Assembly: GCA_017302255.1 (NCBI GenBank)
Contig: JAFLDV010000027.1
Location: forward strand, 1-59,671
DNA: 59,671 nt
Direction: 5' to 3'
Source of the DNA: Gammaproteobacteria bacterium
GTDB lineage: Bacteria > Pseudomonadota > Gammaproteobacteria > Enterobacterales > Alteromonadaceae
Part shown: piece by piece, positions 52,964-59,671 of the stretch
Layout of the letters: each line of letters opens with the position of its first letter
Position numbering within the stretch: position 1 is the first letter of the stretch
Position numbers and translations under genes: made by a program
The notes under the pieces: model-generated
What the model saw: the letters and a program-made list of their open reading frames with translations, nothing else
Databases searched by the model: none
What the model was told of the DNA's origin: nothing

Positions 52964-54181
52964 ATGTCTACACCAAAAATCACCAAGCAATTTGTAGACA
53001 AATTGCCACCACCTGAAACCGGTCAGATATTTCATCGAGATCCACTGCTTAAAGGTTTTGCTGTCAGGGTTACTGCCGGTGGCAGCAAAGCATTTATTTT
53101 GGAAAAACGTATCGACGGAAAAGTGAAACGGATCACTTTAGGCCGGTATCCCGAAATCACTGTTGAACAAGCTCGAAACAAAGCTCAAGAATATTTAGGA
53201 GAAATCGCAACCGGTACGAATCCGATAGCTAAACGCCAGCGTCATGCATTGCAAAATTTAACCTTGTGGGAAGTTTGGCAGGATTACAAAGCAATTAAAT
53301 GCGATTTAAAACCGCGTACTTATGAGCAGTATGAGTTCTATTTTAATGGTGAACTTAAAGACTGGAAAAATAAGGCGTTTGTAAGTATCAATCGGGATAT
53401 GGTGATTAAGCGCTATAACGAGCTTAAAGAGAAATTCAGTCCATCCTACGCCAATACCATTATGCGAGTGCTGAGTGCCTTATACCGGTTTGCAGAGGTG
53501 CAATATGAGGATGATTCTGGCGCAAGTTTATTTCCTGCGAATCCAGTGGTGCGTATTACCCAGTTAAAAGCATGGGCGAAAGAGCCAAGACGACAAACCA
53601 TTTTGAAGCAACACCAATTGGCCGTTTGGTATAGCGCTATCAAAGACCTCAAATTTAATACTGGCGCGGCAAATGACCATGTAGCGGCGGATTATTTCCT
53701 GTTCTTACTGCTTACCGGTTTACGGAAAAATGAAGCTGCAACGCTCACTTGGAAAAACGTAGACTTTGAAGAGCAAACGTTTTTTATACCTGACACCAAG
53801 AACAATACTGCCTTGACGTTACCAATGTCCGATGTAATTGCTGCAATCCTGAAATACCGCCTACGTTTTAAAACTCAAGATTACGTGTTTAGTTCAAGGA
53901 AAACCGGCTACTTTGAAAATACCAAAGGCGCTGTATCGCGTTTAAAAGAAAGCTCAGGTGTTGAAATTACCTTACATGATTTACGGCGCACTTTTATCAC
54001 CGTTGCCGAATCTCTCGATATCTCGATGTTTGCTATTAAACAATTGGTGAATCACAAATCTGGTTCTGATGTTACCGGCGGCTATGTCATCAAGAATTTT
54101 GAGCGTTTGCGCGAGCCTATGCAGCGTATTACTGACTATTTCAAAACCCAATGCAAAATAGGAGTGCAGGACTTTGAATAA
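52964..54181 (+). CDS. int: Tyrosine integrase, DUF4102/phage-satellite type
   Basis: 405 residues from the ATG at 52964 (MSTPKITKQFVDKLPPP); a TTG 15 codons upstream is less likely. The N-terminal DUF4102 arm-binding domain (about 5-85, AFILEKRIDGKVKRITLGRYPEITVEQAR) is followed by a core-binding domain and the catalytic domain. Catalytic residues are the Arg in LTGLRKNEAATL, HDLRRTF, the His of LVNHKSG and the Tyr of VTGGYVIKN. This class integrates P4-like satellites and genomic islands, often at tRNA genes, though none is seen upstream. Its end overlaps the next gene by 8 bases. Confidence 0.93.
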   Translation: MSTPKITKQFVDKLPPPETGQIFHRDPLLKGFAVRVTAGGSKAFILEKRIDGKVKRITLGRYPEITVEQARNKAQEYLGEIATGTNPIAKRQRHALQNLTLWEVWQDYKAIKCDLKPRTYEQYEFYFNGELKDWKNKAFVSINRDMVIKRYNELKEKFSPSYANTIMRVLSALYRFAEVQYEDDSGASLFPANPVVRITQLKAWAKEPRRQTILKQHQLAVWYSAIKDLKFNTGAANDHVAADYFLFLLLTGLRKNEAATLTWKNVDFEEQTFFIPDTKNNTALTLPMSDVIAAILKYRLRFKTQDYVFSSRKTGYFENTKGAVSRLKESSGVEITLHDLRRTFITVAESLDISMFAIKQLVNHKSGSDVTGGYVIKNFERLREPMQRITDYFKTQCKIGVQDFE

Positions 54182-54959
54182 TCCCAAAACTCAGGCAATC
54201 GATCAAACCGAAGCGTCGAAATATGCTGAAATATTATCTTTTGAACCGGCGGAGAAAGTTAGATTTGCTGTTAGCAGAGCGAAAGAGCTTTTGGTCAATC
54301 GAACTGAAGATCAATGCATAACAATTGCTCGTGCAATAGATCGGATGTATTATATTATTGAATTTTTGGAGCGAGAGACAGCGCAAAAAACGATTGAAAA
54401 ATCAGCCTTTGATTCGGTTTGGCTCTCGCAAGGGCGAGCGCTTTTTTTGTGGATGGATACATTTGATCTTACGGATTTAGGCTTAGAAAACTTGGAGTGG
54501 TTCGAGGTTTTTGCTGTAAGGGTACTGATGCAGTGCTCTGATTATAGTGATGTAAAGTCACAAAAATTGAACTCAAGAGCATCGCTTTTGGTTGTTGCTA
54601 ATTTTGAGTATATGCAGGCGAAAGTCGAAAGCCGAGTTACTGAGATTGTGGATTGTTTGGCAAGAGCGGAAGTTCTAGTTAAGCATGGGCGAGTTAATAC
54701 ATCTGCAAAGTTACTCGGAAAAAAAGGAGGGAAGGCTCGCACAAAAAAAATAGCTCCTCTTGAGAGTGAAATTGTTAAGTTATATTTCAGTGACGAATAC
54801 AGGGATATGCCAGTACTAAAAGCCGCAAATTGTATAGCGGTACTTATTGCTGAAACCAAGCCTGAGTTGTTGTTGTTAACTAAGAATGAAAATAAGCCAG
54901 TTGCCATTCAAAACATTATAAGGAAGTTTGGAGCAGCTAATACTGTGATAGTTGTTTAG
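54174..54959 (+). CDS. Unknown protein overlapping the integrase gene
   Basis: 261 residues from a TTG start with AGGAGTGCAGG upstream. Mostly helical and soluble, with no signal peptide. A basic patch (LLGKKGGKARTKKI, about residues 185-198) could bind nucleic acid; the remainder has no motif I recognise. The 8-base overlap with the integrase stop indicates translational coupling, so a role in integration control, element maintenance or a cargo function are all possible. It is AT-rich, with codon use unlike the core genes. Confidence 0.7.
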   Translation: MNNPKTQAIDQTEASKYAEILSFEPAEKVRFAVSRAKELLVNRTEDQCITIARAIDRMYYIIEFLERETAQKTIEKSAFDSVWLSQGRALFLWMDTFDLTDLGLENLEWFEVFAVRVLMQCSDYSDVKSQKLNSRASLLVVANFEYMQAKVESRVTEIVDCLARAEVLVKHGRVNTSAKLLGKKGGKARTKKIAPLESEIVKLYFSDEYRDMPVLKAANCIAVLIAETKPELLLLTKNENKPVAIQNIIRKFGAANTVIVV

Positions 54960-55136
54960 ATTCAAACATAAAAATGGTGTTCCGCATTTTTACTTTTCTG
55001 AAATTTCACGGACAAGTCGATATTTTTGATTTCAAAATGAATAATAGCTATTGTGCTGTTGGTGGTTTTGATGAAGTCTCGAAAAATATAATGCTTGTTT
55101 CCAGACTTTTGCCTTATAGACAATATATTTAGGTAT

Positions 55137-55619
55137 ATGAACATGGAAATAACTGTAAAGAGACCATGTGACTGCAGCGAAGCTGAGCTTATATTATTTG
55201 AGAATTTGGTCGCGGAAGGCGGAGAAGTTGTATTAGCCGGACTTCGTGAAAGAATTCAAAGTGCAGAGACGCTAGTTTTTATCGGTGATGGAGAGTGTGT
55301 AGCTGTTGGAGCTATCAAGAATCCAAATGCCAAATATAAGGCACGTGTATTCGAAAAGTCTGGAACACAGGAGCAAGCCAGATATGAATACGAACTTGGC
55401 TGGCTTTATGTATCGCAAGTAGCTAGAGGGAAAGGCTATGGTCGTATTTTAATGGAAACAATAGCTAATGCGTTGTCTGGAAAGTCATGTTTTTCAACAA
55501 CCCGTGAGAATAATGTTGCTATGCATCATTTGTTTGGAGAATTTGGCTTTTCGAAGCTTGGGCGACCTTACAAAAGCGAAAGCAGAGAATACTCCCTTAT
55601 CCTCTACGGAAAACCATAA
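55137..55619 (+). CDS. GNAT family N-acetyltransferase (element cargo)
   Basis: 160 residues from the ATG at 55137; the frame is open 14 codons further upstream. The acetyl-CoA binding motif is YVSQVARGKGYGRILMETI (about residues 104-122), with a supporting C-terminal motif (NVAMHHLFGEFGFSKLGRPY). The fold is complete. The substrate is unknown. It is preceded by 177 bases without a gene and followed 32 bases later by a membrane protein gene. Cargo GNATs on mobile elements may act as toxins, resistance enzymes or nucleotide/tRNA modifiers; nothing here decides this. Confidence 0.8.
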   Translation: MNMEITVKRPCDCSEAELILFENLVAEGGEVVLAGLRERIQSAETLVFIGDGECVAVGAIKNPNAKYKARVFEKSGTQEQARYEYELGWLYVSQVARGKGYGRILMETIANALSGKSCFSTTRENNVAMHHLFGEFGFSKLGRPYKSESREYSLILYGKP

Positions 55620-55651
55620 TATTCTCAGCAATGGGGCTTACCTAGGATAGC

Positions 55652-56002
55652 ATGAAGAAACTCGCACAAGTTATATTGTTAATATTCCCCCTTTCGGCAC
55701 ATGCCTATGGGCTCGGGGAGGTCATAAGTCCACTCGCAAAAGGCTTTCTAGGTCTCGTGCTTATGGTCATAATTATCACTCTGGTGCTAGAAGCAATTAA
55801 AAAACCAAAAGTTGCAATTCTGATAGTTGTATTTTTTACGTTATCAATCACAGTTGGCTTTGGAATACCGTTACTAACAATGAATTACACAGATAATTTC
55901 TTTGCACATCTTTTAAGCCCAATTATCGGCCTGATCGCATGCTTGAAGATAATTAGTCTTGGGGAAAGATTTTACGGTGAAAAAAATGACAACAATGGCT
56001 AG
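55652..56002 (+). CDS. Small membrane protein (element cargo)
   Basis: 116 residues. An N-terminal signal-like segment (AQVILLIFPLSAHA) is followed by three hydrophobic segments (about 30-48, 52-72 and 82-102) and a hydrophilic, acidic end (ERFYGEKNDNNG). No family recognised. It is the last gene before the 340-base regulatory region of alpA and could be transcribed with the GNAT gene. Confidence 0.65.
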   Translation: MKKLAQVILLIFPLSAHAYGLGEVISPLAKGFLGLVLMVIIITLVLEAIKKPKVAILIVVFFTLSITVGFGIPLLTMNYTDNFFAHLLSPIIGLIACLKIISLGERFYGEKNDNNG

Positions 56003-56109
56003 CAGCCGATCTCAGTCGTTCAGACCGATTAGGACGGATTTAACAATAGTGAATGGTTACCTATAATAACTAGTCAGTTGCAAGGGAAAGTTAGAAACTC
56101 GTGTACCGG

Positions 56110-56153
56110 AAAAACAAGTTTCAGTGACCCACAACCGATATAAACTTGTTTTT
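56110..56153. promoter_or_regulatory. Perfect 12-bp inverted repeat upstream of alpA
   Basis: AAAAACAAGTTT (56110-56121) and AAACTTGTTTTT (56142-56153) pair perfectly around 20 bases. The right arm ends in a T-rich stretch, so in RNA it could terminate transcription from the left. As DNA it could be an operator. The ACAAGTTT word occurs a third time at 56314, inside the hairpin next to the alpA start. Confidence 0.6.
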
Positions 56154-56207
56154 GTAGTATGTGGAATCATATTTTCGAGCATCCATAGCTCTAAAATGCT
56201 CAAGTTA

Positions 56208-56263
56208 GATCACTGAAGCGCTCCAGTGATCTCCAATTTGATCATTGAAGCGCTTCAGTGATC
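56208..56263. promoter_or_regulatory. Two tandem 24-bp near-palindromes upstream of alpA
   Basis: The palindromes occupy 56208-56231 and 56240-56263, each of the form GATCACTG, AAGCGCTT, CAGTGATC with one or two changes. Their starts are 32 bases apart, close to three helical turns, so proteins bound to both would lie on the same face. They end 82 bases before the alpA start and are likely operators for a repressor or for AlpA itself; replication iterons are the alternative. Each also holds an overlapping AGCGCT core and GATC at both ends. Confidence 0.75.
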
Positions 56264-56300
56264 TCAAGTGCTTTTTATCTTTTCAAACATCCGCAACCAT

Positions 56301-56336
56301 CCTCTTCGACAAAACAAGTTTGTCTAATTAAAGAGG
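56301..56336 (+). promoter_or_regulatory. Hairpin covering the alpA ribosome binding site
   Basis: CCTCTT at 56301-56306 can pair with AAGAGG at 56331-56336, which is the Shine-Dalgarno sequence of alpA (ATG at 56346). An inner stem GACAAA/TTTGTC at 56308-56313 and 56319-56324 encloses the loop ACAAG. The mRNA could thus hide the ribosome binding site until it is melted or bound, a possible translational switch. In DNA the inner stem is also an operator-like palindrome. Confidence 0.55.
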
Positions 56337-56345
56337 ATAAAATCC

Positions 56346-56558
56346 ATGAGTTTAAAACTACTAAGTACCAAAGAAGCTGCCGAAGTGCTTGGCGTCAGCG
56401 TTGCATTTTTAGAACGTGATCGCTGGGCAGGCGCAAGAGTGCCATTTGTCAAAGTGGGTTCACGAGCTGTCCGTTACCGTTTAGCTGATTTAACCAATTA
56501 TATCGAACGCCATGTTTTCCAGTCGACAAGCCAAAGTGGGGCGCACTATGGCCGTTAA
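56346..56558 (+). CDS. alpA: AlpA-type excisionase/helix-turn-helix regulator
   Basis: 70 residues. KLLSTKEAAEVLGVSVAFLERDRWAGARVPFVKVGSRAVRYRLADLTNYIERH is the MerR-like winged helix of the AlpA/excisionase family. AlpA proteins activate integrase or excision and regulate satellite elements. The gene is followed by an overlapping small ORF and the helicase gene, the PICI/P4-like order alpA-replication. The start is preceded by AAGAGG, which is held in a potential hairpin. Confidence 0.9.
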   Translation: MSLKLLSTKEAAEVLGVSVAFLERDRWAGARVPFVKVGSRAVRYRLADLTNYIERHVFQSTSQSGAHYGR

Positions 56559-56811
56559 CCAACTAAGTCGAACGATTCCGAATAATTCCGTTAACGGAAT
56601 AATGCGAACCGCACAAAGGCGTATTAGTTCGAACCATTGCGTTAACGGAAATTCGATTCCGCATTGGTACGGAACATTTCGGGATTCTTATCCGAACGAG
56701 ACCGAAGTGGTTTGCCACGTTGCGCAATTTTACGAGATTCGATTTAGGAAGAACGGAGCGAAAGCGAAGTGTGTTTTGCGCTATTTGGGGATTGAGAGGG
56801 TGTCCGCATGA
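56548..56811 (+). CDS. Small ORF between alpA and the helicase gene
   Basis: 87 residues from the ATG at 56548, overlapping the alpA stop by 11 bases and the helicase start by 4 (ATGA). Residues 1-45 are Asn/Ser/Ile-rich and encode a repeat (SVNGIM, CVNGNS) because the DNA carries GTTAAC palindromes. The second half (WYGTFRDSYPNETEVVCHVAQFYEIRFRKNG) looks like ordinary protein. No family recognised. The tight overlaps argue that it is translated; the repeats suggest that its 5-prime part doubles as a DNA site. Confidence 0.6.
   Translation: MAVNQLSRTIPNNSVNGIMRTAQRRISSNHCVNGNSIPHWYGTFRDSYPNETEVVCHVAQFYEIRFRKNGAKAKCVLRYLGIERVSA
56553..56651. repeat. Cluster of CGTTAAC/TTCCG palindromic words before the helicase gene
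   Basis: GTTAAC cores lie at 56554, 56590 and 56641. The middle one is centred in a perfect 16-bp palindrome, ATTCCGTTAACGGAAT (56585-56600), and the third shares CGTTAACGGAA with it. ATTCCG and CGGAA words recur up to about 56690. Such a cluster just upstream of a replication gene could be iterons of the element's origin. Confidence 0.5.
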
Positions 56812-58121
56812 ACGACCAAAATACAGTGGCGATCAGTGATTCTATTAACGGCAAAACGCTCACTCAGCAAGAAGTTGCGATATTGGTTAAAATGAATGAA
56901 CAAATGGCTCATGTGACAATGGGCGGAAAAAATCAAATTATCACGACCGGCTTTGATGGCCGAAACATCGAATCTCATCAGTTTGAAAGCCTGAGTGAAT
57001 TCAAAAACCGCTTTTTGCATGTTCCAACAATAGCAGGGATGAACCAGGGCGAAGCGTGGCTGAAGTGGCCAAGTAAACTCTATTACCCTGAGGGTTTAGC
57101 ATTTTGCCCCAATCCAGCAAAATGCACTCCAAATCAATATAACTTGTTTCGCGGATATGCCATTACGCCGGTAGCTGGAACTGTTGAGCCCTTTATTCGT
57201 CATGTAACTCAGGTGGTTTGCGCAGGTGACTTAGATGCGGCGAAGTTTGTAATGCAGTTTTTCGCACACATGCTGCAAAAACCTGATGAAAAACCTTCGG
57301 TAGCTATTGTCATGAAGTCGATAGAAGGAACTGGCAAAGGTGCGTTAATGCAGCCATTTCTTGCCATGTGCGGTGAATATGCCGGAAATACAAACGGCGC
57401 TTACCTGTTAACCGGTCGATTTAACTCTGTGGTAGCAAACAAATTGCTCATTTTCAGTGATGAGGTTGATTTAACCGATCCAAAATCCGCAGATAAACTC
57501 AAAGCTCTGATTAGCGAGCCTACTGTGATGATTGAGCGAAAAGGACTTGATGCAATTCCAGTGGGTAGTTATACGCGGTTTGTGTTCGCCAGCAATATGG
57601 AAACCGTTTTAAAAGCTGGTTCAAGGGAACGACGGTATTTAGTGTTAGAGCCGTCGGCAGATTTTGCGCAAAATATTGAATATTTTGAGTCTTATTTTGC
57701 ATGGCTTAATAATAACGGTGCAGCTCACTTGATGCATTATCTGTTAAATCTCGATATAAGCGATTTTAACCCACGTAAAGCACCAGTAACCCAAGCGCTA
57801 CTTGATGAGAAAATGGCTAGTTTGCCAATGCCACTTGCTTTTATGTATGAAGAGCTTTGCAAAGATAAACCGTTTAACGGGATGATTCGGCCAGAGCCCA
57901 AAGATTTACAAAGCATGTTTAGCCAATTTTTGGAAAGTAACCATGAAAGGCAAACATCAGCGCAAATGCGCAGTAGCTTGGGAAAAATGTTAACGCAATT
58001 GCAGGTTAAGAGTATCGGAAGAGCAGGACGAGGGCAGTGCTATGATTTTTCTGACCTTGAACTCATCAAGCAAAATTTCGCAAATAGAATCGGCCAATCT
58101 ATGGGTGAATTGTTTTCCTGA
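56808..58121 (+). CDS. DUF5906/SF3-type replication helicase of the element
   Basis: 437 residues. The ATPase core has Walker A SIEGTGKGALM (about 171-181), Walker B LLIFSDEVDL (about 213-222) and the SF3 motif C YTRFVFASN (about 255-263), followed by an arginine finger region (SRERRYLVLEP). This is the DUF5906 group found in phage and satellite replication proteins. No N-terminal primase (AEP or TOPRIM) domain is seen, so it would depend on a host or element primase. The start overlaps the previous ORF (ATGA). A strong terminator follows, ending this transcript. Confidence 0.87.
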   Translation: MNDQNTVAISDSINGKTLTQQEVAILVKMNEQMAHVTMGGKNQIITTGFDGRNIESHQFESLSEFKNRFLHVPTIAGMNQGEAWLKWPSKLYYPEGLAFCPNPAKCTPNQYNLFRGYAITPVAGTVEPFIRHVTQVVCAGDLDAAKFVMQFFAHMLQKPDEKPSVAIVMKSIEGTGKGALMQPFLAMCGEYAGNTNGAYLLTGRFNSVVANKLLIFSDEVDLTDPKSADKLKALISEPTVMIERKGLDAIPVGSYTRFVFASNMETVLKAGSRERRYLVLEPSADFAQNIEYFESYFAWLNNNGAAHLMHYLLNLDISDFNPRKAPVTQALLDEKMASLPMPLAFMYEELCKDKPFNGMIRPEPKDLQSMFSQFLESNHERQTSAQMRSSLGKMLTQLQVKSIGRAGRGQCYDFSDLELIKQNFANRIGQSMGELFS

Positions 58122-58125
58122 TTTG

Positions 58126-58171
58126 ACCTATACCACCTCTACCAAAATGGTACAGGTGGTATAGGTTTTTG
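58126..58171 (+). terminator. Strong rho-independent terminator after the helicase gene
   Basis: A perfect 13-bp stem ACCTATACCACCT / AGGTGGTATAGGT has a second nested 5-bp stem (TACCA/TGGTA) inside and is followed by TTTTTG. It separates the alpA-helicase operon from the DUF4062 gene. The remaining bases to 58314 hold nothing recognised. Confidence 0.92.
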
Positions 58172-58314
58172 TTGGTTTTAAATTGCTGTGATTGATTGCA
58201 TTTAATTTATCGGATCATTGAAATGGCAACTTACAGCAGACCAAAAAAAGCGCTGAGCCAATAGCGGGAAATGCCGTTTGCTGCTAATGAATCGCAGTCT
58301 TGTGAGGGAAAGCC

Positions 58315-58392
58315 ATGCAAGAGCTACCCTGTTTTGTTGAGTGTGCTTGGAAGTGGTTGATTTATATTGAGTTAAAGGTTAACTTCTTCTGA
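58315..58392 (+). CDS. Possible 25-residue leader or small peptide
   Basis: ATG at 58315 is preceded by GTGAGGGAAA at good spacing and opens a 25-codon frame with a hydrophobic core (CAWKWLIYIELKVNFF). It could be a small membrane peptide or a leader of the DUF4062 gene, which starts 84 bases later. Chance is not excluded at this length. Confidence 0.3.
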   Translation: MQELPCFVECAWKWLIYIELKVNFF

Positions 58393-58476
58393 GCGAAATT
58401 CATGAGAGAAGGCAATAAAATTTGCATCGTGCGGGTCCTTGCCTTCGAAGAATACTTTTTAAATCAAGGACAGACT

Positions 58477-59511
58477 ATGGCAACACCGAGAGTGTTTATA
58501 AGTTCCACATGCTATGACCTTAAGTACGTAAGAGAAAATCTTAAGTATTTTGTGAGAACTATTGGGTACGAACCTGTTTTATCAGATGAAGGTGATGTTT
58601 TTTACAGCCCAAGTGCACATACACATGATTCCTGCCTCAAAGAGGTTGAAACATGCCAAATATTTATTTTAATTATTGGCGGAAGGCAAGGGGGTAACTA
58701 CAAAGCTGAAGTTTCATCTATTACCAATAATGAGTACAGAGAAGCTGTTCAAAATAATATCCCCATTTTCGCACTCGTTGAAACTTCGGTGCATTCTGAT
58801 CATCACGTATTTGTAACTAATAAAAAGAAAAATCCTACAATCGCTGAAAGCATAGCTTATCCGAGTATTGACGATATTAGAATCTTTGGATTTATTGACG
58901 AGGTGAGAAAAAACACTAAAAACAACGCCATTTTTCCATTTCGAGATTTTTCTGATATGGAATCCTATCTAAAGAAGCAATGGGCGGGAATGATGTATGA
59001 TTTTATCATCCAGCGGGCTAATAATGAAAAATCAAAGATCACGAACAAACTTTTAGACGATTTGACACTAGCTACCAAAAAATCTGAGGAGTTGATTAAG
59101 ATCCTTCTTAAATCAAGTGACATTAATGGGAATGTCGAAAAAGCCATTCAGGAAGTTTCGAATCGGGTTCAAGCGGAAAACTTTGCAAACCTCGTGCTTT
59201 CTAAATTTAGTATAGATAGGCTAAGGAATACTAGCCTCAAAGATTTGGAAGGTATACCTCTTCAAGGAACTTGGATAGATTTTCTTGAAGCAACAAATGA
59301 TTTTCGTGTAGAAGAAATGGTTCTGCAGGATGATGAGATTGACCTAGTTTTATGGTGCAACTCATCGCATGGCATCCAGATCGGATCAACCACAAATGGT
59401 GAATTCAGTCCCGTCGACTATCACAACCTTGAGGAATCTTTTTCATCTTTAAAGTCTGTTGATGAAGATGCTCGAAGAAACATATTTTTAAAGTTAGTAA
59501 ACGGATTGTAG
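58477..59511 (+). CDS. DUF4062 domain protein (element cargo, possible defence gene)
   Basis: 344 residues from the ATG at 58477 with AAGGAC upstream; the frame extends 25 codons further left without a better start. Residues 1-110 show the DUF4062 pattern: PRVFISSTCYDLKYVRENLKYF, then GYEPVLSDEGDVFYSP and TCQIFILIIGGRQGG. The following 230 residues are mainly helical, then mixed, with no recognised effector. DUF4062 occurs at the N-terminus of STAND/NLR-like and other conflict proteins. It is the first gene after the terminator and is followed 55 bases later by a membrane protein gene, which could be its partner. Confidence 0.82.
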   Translation: MATPRVFISSTCYDLKYVRENLKYFVRTIGYEPVLSDEGDVFYSPSAHTHDSCLKEVETCQIFILIIGGRQGGNYKAEVSSITNNEYREAVQNNIPIFALVETSVHSDHHVFVTNKKKNPTIAESIAYPSIDDIRIFGFIDEVRKNTKNNAIFPFRDFSDMESYLKKQWAGMMYDFIIQRANNEKSKITNKLLDDLTLATKKSEELIKILLKSSDINGNVEKAIQEVSNRVQAENFANLVLSKFSIDRLRNTSLKDLEGIPLQGTWIDFLEATNDFRVEEMVLQDDEIDLVLWCNSSHGIQIGSTTNGEFSPVDYHNLEESFSSLKSVDEDARRNIFLKLVNGL

Positions 59512-59566
59512 TGAAAGATTGCAGCGGAGAAGCGTCTGAATGCTGCGTTAGAAGTATGGGAACAAG

Positions 59567-59671
59567 ATGACACAGGAAGAAATACAGCTCTATTCCGACA
59601 TTGTTAAAGTTGGCTTTCCTATTATTGGAACGGTGCTAAGTGGCTTCATTGGTGCTGTTTCTACTTACTTT
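59567..59671 (+). CDS. Small membrane protein, N-terminal part (cut by window edge)
   Basis: 35 codons from the ATG at 59567 remain open to the edge: an acidic start (MTQEEIQLYSDIVK) and a hydrophobic segment (VGFPIIGTVLSGFIGAVSTYF). This layout is frequent in small helical membrane proteins of mobile elements. GGGAACAAG precedes the start. It follows the DUF4062 gene in the same direction and may be its membrane effector partner, but only the start can be seen. Confidence 0.6.
   Translation, partial: MTQEEIQLYSDIVKVGFPIIGTVLSGFIGAVSTYF

Larger units (their letters stand above)
52964..59671 (+). mobile_element. Candidate integrative satellite-type element (right end outside window)
   Basis: A tyrosine integrase gene, cargo genes, an AlpA-type regulator and a replication helicase gene follow each other on the plus strand. 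This is the int-alpA-replication layout of P4-like and Gram-negative PICI satellites. No capsid, tail or terminase gene is seen, and no conjugation genes. The region is AT-richer than the flanking core genes. The outer limit is not visible and no attachment repeat was identified, so the extent is provisional. Confidence 0.65.

Noticed and set aside
54962-55144. 60-codon minus-strand frame between the unknown gene and the GNAT gene
   Set aside because: No ribosome binding site and low-complexity Asn/Ile/Lys-rich translation typical of AT-rich non-coding DNA.
52720-58205. Shared word GTGATTGATT at about 52730 and 58188 as attachment core repeats of the element
   Set aside because: Only 10 bases are shared, in AT-rich DNA, and cargo genes continue to the right of the second copy; chance is likely.
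1873-59511. The two DUF4062 genes near each end of the window as parts of one system
   Set aside because: They lie on opposite sides of the chimeric join, in DNA of apparently different organisms, and their C-terminal regions are unalike.

Overview
The window appears to be two pieces of DNA from different bacteria joined at about position 5441, followed by a long, conventional gammaproteobacterial chromosome segment that ends in a mobile island. Positions 1 to about 5441 look like an Anaerolineae/Chloroflexota-type genome. They carry the start of a GNAT acetyltransferase, an EamA permease and short degenerate direct repeats. These are followed by what looks like an array of integron gene cassettes without an integrase: four small plus-strand genes (one a DUF4062 protein) separated by attC-like sites with RYYYAAC and GTTRRRY core boxes. 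The last gene there, a second GNAT, stops where an unrelated minus-strand periplasmic binding protein gene also stops. That is the signature of a chimeric assembly join or an illegitimate recombination. The taxon of this part is inferred from sequence style only.

Positions 5441 to about 52400 are core gammaproteobacterial chromosome, most like the Alteromonadales/Chromatiaceae group (Rheinheimera-like; moderate confidence). The conserved cluster lptM-lysA-dapF-DUF484-xerC-yigB-uvrD, followed by tmcA, runs on the minus strand. It diverges from cyaY, an esterase, a DUF2914 gene and the haem operon hemC-hemD-hemX-hemY. Further on are a DNA-deoxyinosine glycosylase, a TonB-domain protein, a thioesterase, a TPR/DUF3142 lipoprotein pair and ubiD with a ferredoxin and fre. 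Next come an envelope operon (mipA/ompV-DUF3019-response regulator-histidine kinase), a very large secreted S8 protease with a GlyGly-CTERM tail, and metC behind a MetJ-type operator. The rest is a small ECF sigma operon, a padR operon, a pair of bacterioferritin genes, a Tat-exported dienelactone hydrolase and ppc.

Positions 52964 to the right edge look like an integrative satellite-type element (P4/PICI-like by gene order): tyrosine integrase, an overlapping unknown gene, a GNAT, a membrane protein, an AlpA-type regulator, a small ORF and a DUF5906/SF3-type helicase, all on the plus strand. A 340-base regulatory region in front of alpA holds a perfect 12-bp inverted repeat, two tandem 24-bp palindromes and a hairpin that covers the alpA ribosome binding site. 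After a strong terminator comes a separate unit with a DUF4062 protein and the start of a small membrane protein. This is the best candidate for an accessory, perhaps anti-phage, system, and it is cut by the window edge.

The most useful non-coding observations are a 19-bp operator-like motif shared by the S8 protease and the mipA operon with its OmpR-type two-component system, the regulatory array in front of alpA, and the integron-like cassettes at the left end. No rRNA, tRNA, CRISPR array or complete insertion sequence was recognised.
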